Origin: Tulasnella sp. 424 | Lineage: Eukaryota; Basidiomycota; Agaricomycetes; Cantharellales; Tulasnellaceae | Direction of reading: 5' to 3' | Length of the DNA stretch: 64,000 nt | NCBI GenBank assembly: GCA_019633425.1 | Contig: WSUB01000165.1 | Location: forward strand, 25,230 to 89,229 | In this document: piece by piece, positions 1-11,998 of the stretch | Layout: each line of letters opens with the position of its first letter | Numbering within the stretch: position 1 is the stretch's first letter | Position numbers and translations under genes: made by a program | Notes under the pieces: model-generated | Databases searched by the model: none | Told to the model about the DNA's origin: nothing | What the model saw: only the letters and a program-made list of their open reading frames with translations

Positions 1-1480
1 AATAAGAATTTGCCACGAGATACTGGCCATCGGACGAGAAGCGAACGGACGTAACAGTCTCACCGTGACCCGTGAGTGGTTCACCGACCGCGCTTCCGGT
101 CTGAGGGTTCCAAAGTCGAATTGCCTTGTCCCATGATCCGGATGCCAGAAGCTTGCCATCGGGTGAGAAGCAGATCGACGAAACGGAGGAACTGTGACTC
201 GTGAGTAGATCGCCGACCGGCGTTCCGGTTTGAGGGTCCCAAAGTCGAATTGTCCCGTCCCCGTCCCCGGATGCGATAAACTTGCCATCGGGTGAGAAGC
301 AGATGGACAAGACCGAGTCGTTGTGACCCGTGAGTGGATCACCGACCGCCGTGCCCGTCTGAGCATCCCAAAGTCGAATTGTATTGTCGCGGGACCCGGA
401 TGCCAGAAGCTTGCCGTCAGGTGAGGAGCAGATGGACAAAATCGAGGAACTGTGACCTGTGAGTGGCTCACCAACCGCCATTCCGGTCTGAGCATCCCAA
501 AGTTGAATTCTGTCGTTGCGGGACCCGGATGCCAGAAGCTTGCCATCGGGTGAGGAGCAGATGGCCAAAACCGAGGAACTGTGACCCGTGAGTGGATCAC
601 CGACCGCTGTTCCGCTTTGAGGATCCCAAAGCCGAATTGTCTCGTCCTCTGACCCGGATATCAGAAGCTTGCCATGGGGTGAGAAGCAGAGGGAGAAAAC
701 CGAGTCGCTGTGACCCCTGAGTGGCTCACTGACCACAGTTCGGGTCTGAGGATCCCAAAGTCGAATTGTGTCGTCGCGGGACCCGGACGCCAGAAGCTTG
801 CCATCGGGTGAGAAGCAGACGGACCAAACCCAGTCGCTGTGACCCGTGAGTGGTTCACCAACGGCCGTTCCGGTCCGAGGATCCCAAAGTCGAATTGTCT
901 CGTCCCCGGACCCGGATGCCAAAAGCTTGCCATCGGGTGAGAAGCAGACGGACCAAACCGAGTGGCTGTGGCCCGTGAGTGGGTCACCGACTGCCCTTCC
1001 AGTCTGAGGATCCCAAAGTCGAATTGTCTCGTCCTCTGACCCGGATGCCAGAAGCTTGCCGTCGGGTGAGAAGCAGACGGAGAAAACCGAGTCGCTGTGA
1101 CCCGTGAATGGGTCACCGACTCCCGTTCCGGTCTGAACATCCCAAAGTCGAACTGTCTCGTCCTCTGACCCAGATGCCAGAAGCTTGCCATCGGGTGAGA
1201 AGCAGAGGGACCAAACCCAGTTGCTATGACCCGTGAGTGGTTCACCGACGGCCGTTCCGGTCCGCGCATCCCAAAGTCGAATTGTTTCGTCCCCGGACCC
1301 AGATACCAGAAGATTGCCATTGGGTGAGAAGCAGACTGACAGAACTGAGTCGCTGTGACCCGTGAGTGGATCACCGACCGCCGTTCCAGTCTGAACATTC
1401 CAAAGTCGAATTGTGCTATCACCGCACCCCGATGCCAGAAGCTTGCCATCTGGTGACACTGCAACTGCTTGGACCTCGCT
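1..1480 (-). repeat. Array of highly similar WD40-coding repeats, ~126 bp unit
   Basis: The stretch reading AAGCTTGCC or a close variant recurs at roughly 147, 278, 407, 535, 667, 796, 925, 1052, 1181, 1310 and 1438, a spacing of about 126-131 bp. Each unit encodes one WD40 blade on the minus strand. Units differ mostly in a few codons, so the array looks recently homogenised. The array runs off the left edge. Confidence 0.9.
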
Positions 1481-4400
1481 ACCGGTCGACCGAGCCCAGA
1501 GATTTGATGGCCAAGTTGAAGTCCGATGACCCCGTAGAGTATGAACCTTGGCATGTTTGCCGTACAGGTTCCATATTTCCGTCTCTACAGGGCAATGAGG
1601 AAGTGCTGAAGTGTAAATATGGAGCGGGCCAAATGAAATCGGCTCCGAGAACATCGTGGCGAATCGCTGGACATCGTCCCACAATATAGCAAGCCAATTG
1701 AGCTCTGATCCTTTGACCGGGCGTTGCTATGAGTTTCGATCAGTTCACCCGGCCGCTTCAAGAGGTTGAACTAAAGTTTTCGACTTACTAAGAGCCAATC
1801 ATACACACGGTTTGCCATCCTAATTGCATCCGTAGTCGCTCCAATCAAACTCATAACCTCGAGCCAGTACAGGATCTTCTCTTTGCTGAACACTTTGAAT
1901 TCCACTTCGATGGCGCTCGCATGAGTGCCTGATTCCGGCCACTTTATGCCCTCGGTCAAATGAATGGACCATGATTGGCAGCAGTACAGCAAGGCTTTGG
2001 GCACCTTCCGCTCCACAAGATCCTGAGCATCCGAGCTCGGCTTTAAGAGCTCAGACAAGTTACAAATGCTCCCCTTCAGATGTCGTACCATCGAGGCAAG
2101 GCACAGACATACAAGTTGCTGATGGTATCGAATGGCGTTGATATGGTAGGGTTGCGGCTTGCATCGATGCTCGCTGACCAGGAGATCATGAATGGAGGTA
2201 TGCATGAGGCGTATCGGGTCACTGGGGGATATTGGGATGACCAGGAGAGAGTTAAGATCGGCGAGAATGTCTTTGCGCAGGAATAGGATGATGTCTGCCT
2301 GGTGCATCTCGTCGAAGATGCCTTTATCACCATACAGGCCCGCAATTACGTCGAGGGAGATCGGATGTGGCGCCACTACAAGTGTTCCCAATACTCGGTG
2401 CAAAAGATCCTCTCGTTCTGGATCCAGCTTGAAACTATCAAATGCCTTTGAGAGGATCTGGTGGTACAACTCGTCGAGCCCACTCCACTTCGAAGGCTGC
2501 TTCAGTAGTCCTCGTAATCGATCCACGGGCGACCCGCTCCGCATATACGTAATCGCTGTGTGCGCCCATTGAAATAGACCTTGGGACATTCCTACTAGCC
2601 GATTGACATCTTCGGATGATGGCCAGTTTTCCGGAACGTCTGGGTCGGAGTCACGAATTTGACTACAGGCATGTTGAATGAATCGTTCCAGGTCGCTTGA
2701 CACATCCGAAGCCGTGTCCAGGTCTTCTTCAAGCCATCTCTCTGGTTCTAGAACCCGAAGGAGATGGGACTCTGGGCGAGATGTGAGCAGGAATTTGACG
2801 TTGGCGGGTAAGGATGCAGAATGTCGATCAATGAGCCGGACAAAGTCAACGGCGTTCGTCTGGTCATCACATCCATCGAGGGCATCCACGACAATGAGGA
2901 TCGGATGGTCTTGGCCGTAGAGCTTCGTGAGTGAAGTAACAAAGAGCGCCTTGAATTGTTCTTCAAGTCGTTCGTCTGCGATGTCCTGATTCTCCTGAAC
3001 GCTCTCGAGCACTGCGTTTCCGACTTCCGGAACTAGGCTGTTTCCAAGCTGCCTTGCGAGTGCACAAACGACACGGGTGTTCAGTGTGTCCTGTCCACGC
3101 CGGAAGTGGAAGATCGCGCAGGAGGCCCGGCATTTCCAGTTGCGAAACACCGTTGAGGCAATGGTTGACTTCCCTCGCCCAGCCATCCCGCGAATCCATA
3201 GCACCCGGCTAGCGGTCGACGAATCTCTGATCCAGGTGTCGATCCGCTCCAATATCCCCACTCTGGTTCCTGGTAAGCAGGTGACGTCCTCAACGGCGTT
3301 TCCTCGTGCTCCGTACTTTCCGTCTCCTAGACGGTCAAGAAGCCGACGCTTCCTGTCTTGTAACTCGCTACTTTCTGAGGCACACGGTCAGAAGGGAACA
3401 GTGTCGCGGAGCGGCACTGACTGAGTTCGATTACGATACTGCGTGTGTCGATGCTCATGAGGAGCTGGTAACATGCAAATTAGCTGACTAGCGCACGAAG
3501 GTAATAGGTTGGTGTACTGACCTGCATTTCTTCTAGCGCAGTCTGAACAGCTCCCTGATAACTCTTTAATGCTTCGGAATGGTCACGAGAGTAAAAGGCT
3601 TTGTCGAAGCGACCGAAGGACTCCCATTCCTTTACTTTGGCGTGCATTTGCCGGAGCTCCCTAGCCAAAGTCTTAGTACGCTTTATCAAGGAAGTGATAC
3701 TAACGTACTCCTGCAAGTCGCCAATATGGTTTGCGATCCCTTCCCCCCGATTCTCATTCGGTTTCTTCGTAATTTGAGCTAGAAGCGTAGACAGTTTAGA
3801 CGTCTGTGATCCCAAATCCTTTGCCAAGTCGTCGTTCTTGTCCATAGTCTGATTTACCCTCGTTAGGGCCAAGTATATACGCGCCATCATGCAGCTCAAC
3901 CTACCTGAATCGATTCCACAAATGCCAGTCCCACTTTGGCAGCGGCTGCAAAAAAGTTCCCGACGACCGGAATAGACCCCGACGCGATTTCTACGCCTTT
4001 GAAAGCCTTTCTGGCTATGGTGAGGGCATCAGCACGGGTCTGGCTTCGAGATTCGCTATCTTCGGGGATAGAGGACGGTGGGTGTTGCGTCGGGGATGCG
4101 CCTGCAGTCGGATCGGCAGTTGTAATCCCTTGTTCGATGGCTGTTGTCTGAACATTGAACCGCGCTGAAGGCGTTTGCCCGGCGTTTGCTACGGCCGGTT
4201 GAGCAAGTGATTCAGGAGGTACTCCTGAAGTCACGATATCATTCTCTGAATAAACAGGGCATGGGCTCCCCAGCGAAAGAACTGGGAGCGGAGCCTACTT
4301 ACCCCTTCTCCGTTCATTCTCTAAGCAATCCTTCAAGTAGCCGGATGAGACAGAGCGAGCCCGGAAATGACACCCATTCACGTACATTGAAAGACATCAC

Positions 4401-4955
4401 GAATTTAGATATATCGTCCTGACAGGTTTGGAGTAGTAAAGTGCATTTGCTTGGGCGGTCGGACGCCAAGGATCTAATCCGCTCGAGGAGTTTCCATCTT
4501 TTCATCCCCGACTTGGATGATGCGTCTTTTAATCGTGAATGAACCTCCTCGAGGATTCTGGAAGACAAACGTCAGAGAAACCGACTGCTTTGCAGGGCAC
4601 TAAACGCACTGGATATATTGTTCGATGAGATCTTGGAGCCCTTGAGAAACGCTCGTGGTCTCGTTGGGAATATCTGGTGAGGACTTGACGGTGTTTAGCA
4701 AGCTCTCTGCCGCGTCCGTGGATTCCGGTGGCCACTCAGTGCCCTATAACAAGGTCAGTTACGGCGAAACATGCAGTCATGAAGCGAACTTACGTTAAGT
4801 GTTGACTCTACTTCGTTTTTCAAGGAATCGATTCTCTCGCCAAGTCTTGGGTCTCGAGCGCTATCCATAGGAGTTCGACATAATGGACCAGAAGAGATGA
4901 GTGGTTTTGCGGCCGGTTGCCTGTGGGTCAGCGTCGACCCATCGCTCGTAGCCAT
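1..4955 (-). CDS. NACHT-WD40 NLR-like STAND protein, 3' end outside window
   Basis: Exons consistent in phase: 4794-4955, 4610-4743, 4386-4557, 4303-4330, 3905-4245, 3518-3848, 1789-3374 and <1-1702. The product is over 1,480 aa. The N-terminal ~430 residues are helical and include a hydrophobic stretch (SGSIPVVGNFFAAAAKVG) typical of fungal STAND proteins. A NACHT NTPase follows, with Walker A GMAGRGKST near residue 452 and Walker B ILIVVDALDG near 545. A helical linker leads into at least 11 WD40 repeats of about 42 aa, each with SPDGKLLASGS and IRLWD. Known role of the family: NTP-driven signalling NLRs, implicated in fungal non-self recognition and cell death. Ligand and effector cannot be told from this sequence. 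The first exon and the 1703-1788 intron acceptor are less certain. Other frames over the WD40 part are shadows. Confidence 0.88.
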
Positions 4956-6564
4956 GGCTGATGAGTGGAAATACTAGAATGCGGTACAGGACTGGCAGTG
5001 GTGGGAGAGGTTGAGTGAAGATCGGTTGAAGAAATGACTACCCACACAACACAGCCCCAAGGAACGCGCATGGCTTCGATTCGAAATTTCTGCTCTTGGC
5101 CGAAAGGTCTTTTGAGCTAAAGTGACATCAATTGTAGCAGAGCTATCGTATCAAGCCCAGAACTTAGAGATAATCTGATTTCCCCTGAGTCGTTCTTGCC
5201 GCAATAGGGATGATATATTTGGGTTTACCCCGGTCCAATTATGTAGGACGAGAAGCGGGCGGTCGATATCATCGTCACATCTGTTGCTGCCGCCGTTTGC
5301 CTAATAGAGAGAGTCCTGCTTCAGCTGTGAGGCTCTCGTCTGGCTGAGAGAAGTGGGATACTTTTTCTCGACAAGGCAAGCGATGGAGGAGGAAGACGTC
5401 GCTACACGTCGCTACGCTCCTTCCGCGTCGCACCATTGTTCCCTGCTGTAGGTTCGTTACTAGAGCTCCTTCCCGCGGCCGTCTTCCCAGTCGCATCGCT
5501 GATCCTTGCCGCTTAGACATTCTACCCATTTCGCTTCAAGAGCCACCTAACTCTACGGTGCTATTCTCGTTCCTGCTCTCTGCGAGCCTTTCTGTTCCTA
5601 CCTATGTCCTCAATTTCCTTTCGTTTCATTTGGTCCAGCCCCTATAAGCCTCTCGGTCTCGGTTCTCTGTACTTTTGGTGAATGCATGCTGTTTGCCTCT
5701 TCGGGCGCTCTCGGCTAAAACACGCATCACTCGTCGACACGAGATTAAACTGGAGTACGTCCTAAGAGGGACGGCACAAGACGTCCTGAGTCCCTACCAA
5801 GAACCCAGGTCCGTTTCGCGCTGTCACCACGTTCTTTCTCTCCAACGCTCACGGCGGGCGGTCGATATCGCTCAAGTGCAGTGGACTAGCAAAAACGCCG
5901 ACTCGCTGCACGGTGCTGGATAAAGCCTTTTGCAACCAAGGAGAATCCATTCCGAGTAGATCCATTCATCCGACCACGTGGCTTGGTGGGTTGACTAGGG
6001 CCAGAGACTGGACGATTCTTGAGGGCCGAGGGGCATATGGAATGGGAGGGGATTCTCCAATCTCAAACTCGTCCCTACCGAGAACCTCGGTCCGTTTCGC
6101 GTTGACACTAAGCTTCGCCATTTCCTTTCAATTCCAAACGCTCGCGGCGGACGGTCGATATCGTCCAAGTGCTGTGAACTAGCAGAAACGCCGACTCGCT
6201 GCACGGGGCTGAATAAGGCCTTTTGCTCCGAACGAGAATCCATCCCAAATAGATTCATTCATTCGACCATGTGGCTCGGCAAGTTGACTGGCACCAGAGA
6301 CTGGACGACTCTTGAGAGGTCAGGGGGAATATTGAATGGGAGAGGATAGCCGACATTTTGGGTTGCTGCATACGAAGCAAAGTGAGAGGAGATGAGGTGG
6401 CTCAGGCGGTGGCGACTGGACGAGGAAGCCGCCTTTCGGGGCGAAACTCCAACGATTTGCTCTTGAGGAGGTCTGAGACAGTCAAAGGGCGTGGTTAACG
6501 TGTCAGTCAACGACCGGCTAGGAGCACGGCAGGACGTAGCAGTCGATTTCCGTGGGGTGTCGCA
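4956..6564. other. Intergenic stretch without a supported gene
   Basis: Only short open frames are present. None has recognisable motifs, conserved paralogs or plausible splicing. The upstream region of the NLR gene lies at the left. The only structure seen is the direct duplication listed separately at 5790-6350. Confidence 0.6.
5790..6350. repeat. Local direct tandem duplication, ~280 bp unit
   Basis: About 5790-6060 and 6068-6350 align along their length. Shared landmarks include GGTCCGTTTCGCG (5808 and 6089), ACGCCGACTCGCTGCACGG, and the CCAGAGACTGGACGA segment. The copies have diverged by substitutions and small indels. No coding frame is kept in both. Confidence 0.8.
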
Positions 6565-6715
6565 AACATCTCACGTTCCTCCTCCATCCTCCTCACAGAC
6601 CTGGCCACCGGTCCTTTCTCCTCTTCCACCATATTCTCTCCATGTTTAACAGCTTGCGGGCACGCGCGAGCAGGCACTGATGTCGATGGATCGCCTCCAA
6701 TGAGTGCTCGTGCGG

Positions 6716-7560
6716 AATGAGTGGTTCAGCCACCCGATCGCCTTCAAGCAAGCGATTCACCCCGTCCTCGACCACCAGAGCGACTATTCGGGCTCAAGAT
6801 ACATCAACCCAGCATATGCTCAAGGCACCCCGAGAGTTGCAAGCTCGTCGAGCCACCGATCAACGTCCTCGCGCCTCGCGGTTGCCCTTCGGTTCCACCG
6901 GTTTCAATCCCAACTGCCGGCATATCCATCAACCAAAACCTTCTACAAATACGGTGCTAGTTAGTTCAAGCCACCCTAACCCCTCATACTTCTACTGGAT
7001 CCCTTGGTTTCGCTTAGAGAACAACACGCTCGCAAACCACCCTTATCACTCTGTCCTTCATGCACGATTCCGATGCCTCCTTCGACAAGCCCAGCACCGA
7101 CGGCAGATGCAACCCAACGTACGGTGTATAGGCATCGTAGCAGTGTCGTATAGGACGTACCGACCCCTCGTTCGGGCAGAGGAACACTCGACGTCGATCA
7201 CAGTGAGGCCTGAGCTGACCATACCACCTTTCCCCAGATTGTATAGGCCGTGTACACCCACTCCAAGATTCCTATCAGCAACGCCCTCTCCTCTCAGTAA
7301 GACCCGTTGTCCGCGCGGACAACACCTTCCGATAGGACTCTTCTTTTGTTATTTGGAATCACGTTGTTTGGCCCCAGTTCAAATCTGGCAGGTGCGGATC
7401 GCAAATATCCACAGCAGGAACCTGCACAAGAACGATTCGAGAGAGGAGCGACAATCGTAGAGGAAGAGATACTTCGTAGGGGAGAGTGGTCACGACCGTG
7501 TATTGCAAGCGATGTTATTATATCTAGCTACATTTGGGAGGAATTTGATGGATAGACACC
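6716..7560 (+). pseudogene. Decayed plus-strand coding-like segment (copy 1)
   Basis: Alignment with 13236-13860 shows protein-level similarity around SHRSTSSRLAVA and FHRFQ-QLPAYPST, but the matching frame shifts within both copies. There is a one-base length difference near 6750 and another near 6950. The segment is rich in Ser, Tyr and Arg. I do not recognise the family. I read it as a relic of a gene duplicated with the block rather than an active CDS. Confidence 0.3.
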
Positions 7561-7724
7561 GATAACGGGTCGACACCGACCGGGAGAGTTGTGATGGATT
7601 ACCTCTGCCGCATCATGAACCACCGCAAATAGCCTCACAATATGGACAGCGCCCTTCACTTCAAGCCCATCCTAAGTAGAAAGGTGGTCGGTATCATTTC
7701 TCTTGTGAATTCTAGTGTTGACAG

Positions 7725-8750
7725 TTAGGAATAGTACGCTGACGACCAACGTGGGCGGCAATCCCGCGAACCAATTACAGCCCCTTCGTGGTCAAACGTG
7801 ACTCCGATCCCCGGTTGGCTATACCTGAGGTGCATTTCGGATTTGGATAAAGCACCCTGCTGCTGGTAAAATATGGAAAGCGAGGTAGCTATGCGTGTTG
7901 ATGGGACGACGGCAATCCTGGAGAAGACACCATGTTTCAAGGCCATGATGGAGGAGGCGAGAGCGGAGAGTTTGTGTCAGTACAGTAGCGCGTCAGAGCA
8001 CGTACGAGGGGGCAGATGAGATCGGCAGGTCCGAGCCGAAAGGATACCGGCTTTCTGGGGCTTGATGCTGTTGGGGCGACTTGGTTGGAGAGGGGAGCGC
8101 GCAGACCGCTGCAGATTCGGGGGAGGACCGACGTCACCAAAGCCTGCAAGGCCAAGGGGGAGAAGCGTGTTGGAAGGGGTGTTATTCACCTCGTTTATCT
8201 GGTCGAGCGATGGTTCCTAATTCTGGTCGTTGAAGTCGAGGATCAAGGTGTCCGGAAGTTGACGAGCGGCGGATGAACTTCCGTCCAGTTCGCGGGCACA
8301 CGTTAGTCAACGGCGAACGAGTGTGGCATCCCAGGAGATTAATCGGGACTGTGGGGAGACTGCTGGTGGCCGAAAACCTGGTAGGAACCGTTGGAAAGAA
8401 AGAGGAAGTGCATTCCTACGACGAGAGAGAGGTCAGTCGAAATGCAGATTCGCGCGTCCCCTCTCCGACGGACGGGGCTCACTTATCCATCTTTTGCCAT
8501 GGGTATCCTCACTTCGGAAAGGTCAAGTGGATATCTTGTGGTTGAAAGAAAGGAGAACAGGAGAGGCAGAGCTGCTGAAGACTGCTGGGATGCTGGTGGG
8601 CAGAGAGAAGAGAAAAGGCACGTTTGAAACTCCGACGCCGACCTGTCAAGATCACCCAGAGCAGCTACATGGACGTGTTTGTTGTAATTCGTCGCGGTAC
8701 TACAAAGGGATAAGCTATAAGAGGTAGCGCGTACAACAAGCGATAGCAAA
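7725..8750 (-). pseudogene. Decayed minus-strand segment with DFNDQ/EPSLDQ motif (copy 1)
   Basis: The same segment occurs at 14050-15040 and, truncated, at 19617-20390. In Z-B the frame across about 14395-14630 reads through a DFNDQSWEPSLDQ motif. In Z-A and Z-C the Trp codon is TAG, so the frame stops there. Shared reading also occurs in the PPASQQSSAALPL stretch near 8590. No family is recognised. It may be a relic or the untranslated 3' flank of the zinc-finger gene upstream of it on the same strand. Confidence 0.3.
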
Positions 8751-8879
8751 AGCGCTAATGAAAGAGCATCGTGCTATGGCCGGCATTAACGCTAATGAGA
8801 AAGGAGAGCAAAGTGCAAATGCAGAGGAAGGGTGTGGACGAAATACAAATGTCGGGGTACTGTTGTAGCTAATCTAAGG

Positions 8880-9560
8880 TTATCCGTGATACCTAGGCGC
8901 AAACTCGGGAGGGATTGCCGGGTAGTAGAAAGTCGGCTGGAGCGACCAAGGAAGGGGAGCTCCGAACGGTGCTTGAGGCATGGGAGGCGGAAGGAAGAAT
9001 AGGCCTGGAGGGGGAGAGAGATCACCCGTCGACGCGGACGACACGGGGCTTGACGACCTCGAGTTTGGCGGGAGGGTCAACACTTGAAGGTGACGGGAAT
9101 TGTGATGCCGGCGTCGCATGTGCTGCTTGACCGAGTCTTTGCGAGGACTCCTACGGATACATACAAACGCTTATAAGACGGAGTGCTAATAGGACGAGGC
9201 TCGAAGTCGTGTACGAACGTATAATCGCAACCACCGATAGGGCAGCCGAAACTTCTGGAATGACTGGCTTTGCATCGCGATTTTCTTGCTGGGTCTAGAA
9301 ACTGTAGGCCGCATTCACAGGGATACCATTTGCTTCTCTTGTGCCTTAAGCGAGGAAAAGAAATAGCCCAGGTTCGTGAATATACACTTACAAAAATACG
9401 GAAGGATCGAAACTTACTGCGAATTCACGTGTCGACGAAGACTAGAGACATTCTGCAAAATTGTAACCGATAAATCGGTATTAGGAAGGAAGTAGGTAAA
9501 TTACGGGTCGCGCTCAAAACGTACTGCAAGTGTCGCGCCACACTCGTCGCAGACCGGCAT
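8880..9560 (-). CDS. Small C2H2 zinc-finger protein, copy A (155 aa)
   Basis: Four exons fit in phase: 9525-9560, 9418-9452, 9219-9344 and 8880-9150, joined by GT-AG introns. Finger 1 is C-X2-C-X12-H-X4-H (CDEC ... HVNSQH). The middle finger is an unusual C-X-C-X12-C-X3-H (CEC ... CKASH). Finger 3 is C-X4-C-X12-H-X4-H (CPIGGC ... HMRRRH). Each regular finger is completed only by the proposed splicing, which supports the model. The C-terminal half is Ser/Pro-rich (SPVSSASTGDLSPPPG and PPPMPQAPFGAPLPW). Two paralogs at 15199 and 20526 keep the same exon phases. Likely a nuclear DNA-binding regulator; targets unknown. The start is the first ATG, immediately before the finger. Confidence 0.75.
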
Positions 9561-9696
9561 CAAACGGAAAAGAAGGAATAAAAGGAATAAAAAGGAAAGA
9601 AGGAAGTTGGCCAAGCTACCAGCCTGCAGGGATGAACCTATACGATGGGTTGGAGGCGTAATTTAGCTTGAGCGAGCGCTTAGTTGGGGGGAGTGG

Positions 9697-9705
9697 TTTT
9701 ATATA
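9697..9705 (-). promoter_or_regulatory. TATA box of C2H2 copy A
   Basis: Reads TATATAAAA on the minus strand, about 137 bp before the ATG at 9560. Matching boxes lie at 15991-15997 and about 21343-21352 in front of the other two copies. Confidence 0.6.
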
Positions 9706-10246
9706 GGTCCTCAAGCTAACCTTTGCGTCGGGGGTCCTTGCGTGGGGCCGCCGCTTTTTTTTTTCGTAATTGAAATGGAACAGGGAAATTGCTGTTTATA
9801 GATCGTCCAGGATCTTCGGCAAGGATCTTTCCGGAAGGCAAAAAAAAATGCGGGAATTTTGTTTTTGGTAGTCGAAGAAAACGGTGATCGGATGCAACCC
9901 TCATTGGTATTTCAGGGCCTTGTAATGAAATCGAATCAAGGTCCCTGAAACTATAAAGAAAAGGTAGCCTGTTGCAGGCGGGCACATAACGCCGAGGCAG
10001 AACATACACCCAGGGTGTAGATAGAATAGGTAGTGCAAGTAACATTTCCCGAATCTATTTGGTTGTGGGGTGCTAATCAATGATTAATTGTCCAAAGTCT
10101 CTGATTGTGGGCGAGTGAACGGTGGGCGGCGATCTTGCAAAGAGCGCGCCACCCAGTGCCTGACTTTCCCTTAATTTGGTGGACAACAACAACAGCCAAT
10201 CACCGCCTTCTCCATTTGGATACATTGTTGACACCCTTCTATCCAG

Positions 10247-10452
10247 TGTTGCTACAGATGACAAATGAAGTGAAGGAGATTTGAAGGAGCTTTGAACATG
10301 TCAAAGTTTTGGAAGATCCGATTGGCCAGGAGGTTGTGGAATACCGTTCCTAGGGACAAGAAAGGCAATCAAAGGGACTTTGCAGCAACACTACAAACTT
10401 TTGGGTGTCCAAAGCTCCTTCGAATCTCCTTCACTTCATTTGGTAACAGTAG
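10247..10452. mobile_element. MITE-like non-autonomous element (~206 bp), copy 1
   Basis: Has inverted ends sharing AAATGAAGTGAAGGAGATT with GAAGGAGCTTTG beyond. There is no coding capacity. The same element lies at 17201-17406 and inside the palindrome at 16611-16805. The paralogous upstream regions near 22040, 24400 and 26730 lack it and read straight through CTTCTATCTAGAA or a close variant, so it is an insertion. A clear target-site duplication could not be fixed by eye. Confidence 0.7.
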
Positions 10453-10544
10453 TCAGCTGCTTCGAATGGTGGGCATCTCCTCTGCTTGACCGCCTTCACA
10501 TCCTTGAAGTCTTGAATCATTAGTTGCTAAACAGTGCAACTGGT

Positions 10545-10855
10545 GTTGTGGCCAACGAGGCCTCAGGCTCGGGCAACTCAGGCGGTAGGGCTGAGCTTGA
10601 GCCTGAAAGCTCACCGTTGCTTGCAGGGCTCGAGCTCGCGGGTAACTCAGGAGCCTTCCTTTTAGGGTTGGTTCCGTCTCGAAGATAGACCCCTTTCGAC
10701 TCGGGCCGGATCGGCTATTACCTTTTCTGGTAAACACGCCGGGCTGAAGCCCGTGCCGGCTCAGGCTGAACACCGTGGGCAGACTTGCTTGGGCTGGCGG
10801 AGCTCACAACTAGGTCGGGCTCAAGCTTGCCAAAGCCCAGCCTAGCCTAACCTGT
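10545..10855. mobile_element. Second inserted element, GGCTCAGGCTCG-rich
   Basis: A ~310 bp block with many GGGCTC/GAGCCT-type words and no open frame. It is shared with 17492-17855 and absent from the corresponding places upstream of the methyltransferases at 22269, 24609 and 26929. Its right end abuts intron 2 of the truncated methyltransferase at 10857, so exons 1-2 of that gene are lost at this junction. Class not recognised. Confidence 0.5.
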
Positions 10856-10856
10856 A

Positions 10857-11717
10857 AGCAATTTTGGTAGCTGTCTAAGTTCGCTTGATTGAAAATTAGG
10901 GTCTTTTCAGCGCCTACCTTCGGATAAGACAAGTGCAGTAGACCCGCTTAAACCCCAAGGTGACCCAGAGGGCGTCGAAAATCACTCGAAACACAAACAC
11001 CTTCCTTCTCATTGCTTCTTGTATTACAGGTTCAAAATTTGATGAAGAGAGTTTATGACTACTGATTTGCCAAAGGCCCACCCCGGATGATTCACTCCCT
11101 ATGGAATCAGTAAGCGAAAGTTCGACGACACTCAGCCACGTGCTCATAGTTACTTTACGTAGGATGTTAGAGTCCAATCCGAACTTTAAAGGCGTCAGAG
11201 TACAATAGTTTCTTCAAGAAACTATTGTGTTGGTATAAGTTATACCAACGGGGCCTTGGGAGACAGGTATGCAAGGTTCGCCCTTGACGGAAGCCGGGTT
11301 TTCAAGTCGGAATCCATATCTTAGAAGGGACGAACGAGCGCCAAAAGCTTGCGGAACTCATGAACGAGAACTCGCTTCGCGTTGTACATAGTCTCGTGGC
11401 TAGCGTTCGGTCGCAAAGCAAATGGCCGCTGGACGAAGTCGAAGGGCGCTAGAGGTTCGTTACACGTTCCGCGTTATTATCCCCCAAACAAAAACACATA
11501 CCAGGTCCTGATACCTCCGATACTTCTTAAGGGTTATTCGAAGGGGTATCGGCCCTGCATGCACGCGTACACGAAGCGGGTCTTCGCCACCGCAGTCCGG
11601 AGGGACTTGGCTTGGTCAACACGGATCAAACCATGGGAGGTCCCTGAGGGGTCCGGGCCCGAGGACATCATTCCGCCATTAGTACCTCGAGATTTCTTGA
11701 TAGTATTGACAAGATAA
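10857..11717 (+). pseudogene. Type A methyltransferase, 5'-truncated pseudogene
   Basis: Begins in sequence equal to intron 2 of the intact gene at 22269 (CCTGTAAGC...). It then follows its exons 3-6: the ETGAVIPLKPQG-like part, the SNPNF region and the PCMHAYTKRVFATAVR C-terminus. SAM-binding exons 1-2 are missing. The normal stop after the PPL-P end is changed to a sense codon, so the frame runs to 11717. Non-functional remnant. Confidence 0.7.
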
Positions 11718-11730
11718 CCCTGGTTAGTGA

Positions 11731-11998
11731 CGAGTGCCCCCCCGTGTTCTTCAGTGTGTCGGGGGCTGCCCGGCGTTCGAAAGCTAGCCGGTTTCGGCGT
11801 TCGGCCATCGCCCCCTTTCTACCAAACTCTGTGTCTCCATCACCGTTAACCGACCCCACGATGGCAAAGCTACCAGCTCTCGCGAATGCCAGTTCAATCA
11901 AATTTGCGTCGGATATCCTTAAGACCCATGAAAAAGACCTTCCCAAGCACTCCAAATTCTATGACTTGTCAAGGGACGCAGATGAGCACAGAGCCGAT
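11731..11998 (+). pseudogene. Type B methyltransferase, 5' fragment
   Basis: Matches the start of the gene at 28543, including its upstream flank. ATG at 11860, then SDILKTHEKDLPKHSKFYDL and a DADE motif. The homology stops near 11998 before the SAM motif, so it is a truncated remnant. Confidence 0.65.

Larger units (their letters stand above)
6565..10860. repeat. Segmental duplication block Z-A
   Basis: This ~4.3 kb block matches 13078-17870 (Z-B), and its right part matches 19617-22250 (Z-C). The order is: decayed plus-strand coding-like segment, decayed minus-strand segment, C2H2 zinc-finger gene with TATA box, then the upstream region normally found in front of a type A methyltransferase. 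Compared with Z-C, Z-A and Z-B carry a MITE-like insertion and a second element in that upstream region. Confidence 0.8.

Noticed and set aside
661..1554. 297-codon minus-strand frame with a repetitive sequence
   Set aside because: It is a shifted reading of the WD40 array. The neighbouring frame gives canonical WD40 blades and continues from the NACHT exon.
2076..3424. Several frames of 60-126 codons over the NACHT exon, both strands
   Set aside because: Shadows of the long NACHT frame, which has the Walker motifs.
9185..9219. Donor GTACAC for the third intron of the zinc-finger genes
   Set aside because: It breaks phase in all three copies. GTTCGT four bases upstream keeps phase and gives a perfect C-X4-C-X12-H-X4-H finger.
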